Assembly (NCBI GenBank): GCA_009929975.1
Contig: RZZF01000091.1
Location: 1 to 7,249, forward strand
DNA from: Clostridia bacterium
GTDB taxonomy: Bacteria; Bacillota; Clostridia; Saccharofermentanales; UBA5734
Direction of reading: 5' to 3'
Length of the DNA: 7,249 nucleotides
The position numbers and the translations under genes are program-made. Below are positions 6,456-7,249 of the stretch, one piece after another; position 1 is the first letter of the stretch; every line of letters begins with the position of its first letter. Below the pieces are notes generated by a model. The model saw nothing but the letters and a program-made list of their open reading frames with translations, was not told where the DNA came from and searched no databases.

Positions 6456-6922
6456 GACTCCTGAGATACTTCACGATCCAGTTCAGCCAGCGCATGATGA
6501 ATACGGCTGCCAGCTTGTTCGAGCCGTGCTCTGGCTGTGTCGGGGTCCAGTCTGGCCAGCAGGGCAAATACCGCCAGACGCACATCATAACCGGTCTGAT
6601 CCAGCATACTTTCAGCCTGCTCAAGTGAAACATCAGCAGACTGCATGACAATCCGGCGCGCTCTGGCCTTAAGTTTTTCATTGGTTGCCCGTACATCGAC
6701 CATCAAATTCCCGTAGACTTTACCCAGGCGGATCATGGTTCCGGTCGACAACATATTGAGAACCAGCTTGGTCGCGGTTCCCGCTTTCATCCGGGTAGAC
6801 CCGGTGATCACTTCCGGCCCGGGGACTGGAGTAATCGCGACATCGCTCTCCCGGGCAACCGGTGAATCCGGACTGCAGGACAAGCCGATCGTCAGGCATC
6901 CGATGGAACGGGCATTGGAAAG
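6449..6922 (-). pseudogene. murQ: murQ 3' fragment: N-acetylmuramic acid 6-phosphate etherase, N-terminal half missing
   Basis: About 157 C-terminal residues remain of a protein that is normally near 300. Recognisable parts are SNARSIGCLTIGLSC, then the family signature GPEVITGSTRMKAGTATK, then LVLNMLSTGTMIRLGKVYGNLMVDV and ATNEKLKARARRI, and finally the small C-terminal helical domain (QAESMLDQTGYDVRLAVFALLARL). Intact MurQ cleaves the D-lactyl ether of MurNAc-6-P to give GlcNAc-6-P and D-lactate. The catalytic glutamates known from E. coli MurQ (Glu83, Glu114) lie in the missing half, so this copy should be inactive. Homology stops near 6922, and the frame meets TAA at 6944-6946. Beyond that the sequence is AbiEii-like in another frame. 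TTG 6883 could open a shorter frame, but no ribosome binding site was seen. The stop is 4 nt before the kinase start, as in an intact operon. An assembly chimera could explain the loss. Confidence 0.85.
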
Positions 6923-7249
6923 TAAAAACCAGCTCCCTTTATGTTAACCATTTGGGAAGGGTAGTCAATCAACTGATCCTGACTTTCGATTTTTATCAGA
7001 AATCTTTCTGCTTTATGTCCGGATAGTCCCAGTTGGAACAGCAATTCAGGGAAATAGATATTTCTTCTGAAGGCTTTCAGGTTTGGGTTGTTGCTGTCTC
7101 TGGCCGAGGCGTTCAATCCGTTGTTTTGAAGAAATCTGATTACATCATCTGTCATTTTTGTAAATTCTTCATGCGATAACGCTTTGATATCAAAATCAAG
7201 GTCTTCCGAAAAGCGATCAATTCCTTTTGTTAAGCGGATGCATGTGCCC
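6892..7249 (-). CDS. AbiEii-type nucleotidyltransferase (toxin family) fragment, truncated at its C-terminus
   Basis: The frame enters from the right edge at 7248 and runs 118 codons to TGA 6892-6894. It begins GTCIRLTKGIDRFSEDLDFDI, the nucleotidyltransferase core of AbiEii/AbiGii proteins. The DLD acidic pair is intact. The glycine before GT that completes the usual GGT would lie just outside the window. Later comes FPELLFQLGLSGHKAERFLIKIES, also typical. AbiEii proteins are the toxin half of AbiE toxin-antitoxin and phage-defence systems and transfer nucleotides to RNA targets. The expected C-terminal half, with its KGRDFYD-like region, is absent because the frame passes into murQ sequence near 6905-6930 and stops. 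Activity is therefore doubtful. The stretch is AT-rich: a hand count of 6961-7020 gives 35% G+C against 60% in 6541-6600, which suggests horizontal origin. The antitoxin gene would lie beyond the window. Confidence 0.75.
   Translation of the reverse strand, partial: GTCIRLTKGIDRFSEDLDFDIKALSHEEFTKMTDDVIRFLQNNGLNASARDSNNPNLKAFRRNIYFPELLFQLGLSGHKAERFLIKIESQDQLIDYPSQMVNIKGAGFYFPMPVPSDA
6905..6930 (-). other. Recombination or assembly junction between AbiEii-like and murQ sequence
   Basis: On the minus strand AbiEii-like coding (frame ending VNIKGAGFYFPMP) gives way to MurQ coding in a different frame (LSNARSIGCLTIG). The G+C content rises sharply here. The exact breakpoint cannot be fixed, because both readings remain plausible over about 25 bases. 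No inverted repeats, target-site duplication or IS end was seen next to it. Confidence 0.65.

Noticed and set aside
6445..6696. 84-codon N-terminal extension of the kinase frame (start at 6696)
   Set aside because: It overlaps the murQ C-terminal codons, shows no kinase homology, and the ATG at 6444 has its own ribosome binding site and begins exactly at the phosphate-1 strand.
6905..6930. Insertion sequence or transposon end at the murQ break
   Set aside because: No terminal inverted repeat, transposase sequence or target duplication can be seen. The neighbouring sequence is an AbiEii-like coding region, not a transposase.

Overview
The window looks like a chromosomal segment of a mid-GC bacterium, most likely Bacillota. 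The evidence is a DUF3502-type ABC sugar-binding protein, strong AAGGAGG-like ribosome binding sites and TTG starts. The lineage is inferred from gene families only and cannot be narrowed further. Nearly all of the sequence is protein coding. No RNA gene, CRISPR array or intact insertion sequence was seen.

Layout. Positions 1-238 (+) are the last 78 codons of an extracellular sugar-binding protein of the LipO/DUF3502 kind. A hairpin terminator follows (297-328). Next, on the + strand, is a regulator with a GntR winged helix fused to a LacI-type sugar-sensing domain (about 357-1517). Its own strong terminator (1551-1576) lies inside the 3' end of the convergent gene. From 1530 to about 6922 is a tight minus-strand operon, read right to left: a murQ remnant, a MurNAc/GlcNAc kinase (MurK-like), a tandem GNAT acetyltransferase, a PIG-L/LmbE-type protein, an AmiE-like serine hydrolase of the beta-lactamase fold, and NamZ (exo-beta-N-acetylmuramidase, DUF1343/GH171). 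Gaps run from an 11-nt overlap to 21 nt, and stop codons often overlap the next ribosome binding site. From about 6925 to the window end the DNA becomes AT-rich and encodes part of an AbiEii-type nucleotidyltransferase on the minus strand, joined directly to the middle of murQ.

How the genes fit together. The operon reads as peptidoglycan amino-sugar salvage. The AmiE-like protein could remove peptide from muropeptides. NamZ releases MurNAc from the non-reducing end, and the kinase makes MurNAc-6-P and GlcNAc-6-P. MurQ would then convert MurNAc-6-P to GlcNAc-6-P and D-lactate. None of the visible N-termini looks like a signal peptide, and a sugar kinase replaces the PTS transporter MurP of Bacillus subtilis. 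This suggests uptake of intact muropeptide or disaccharide followed by cytoplasmic processing. The neighbouring ABC binding protein and the GntR/LacI regulator are candidates for import and control, but that link is inferred.

The most notable points are: (1) the AbiEii::murQ chimeric junction, which removes the catalytic half of MurQ and the C-terminal part of AbiEii; (2) the PIG-L protein, which has H-I-G-D in place of H-P-D-D and so lacks the usual general-base aspartate; (3) the pairing of that protein with a double GNAT acetyltransferase inside a MurNAc salvage operon.
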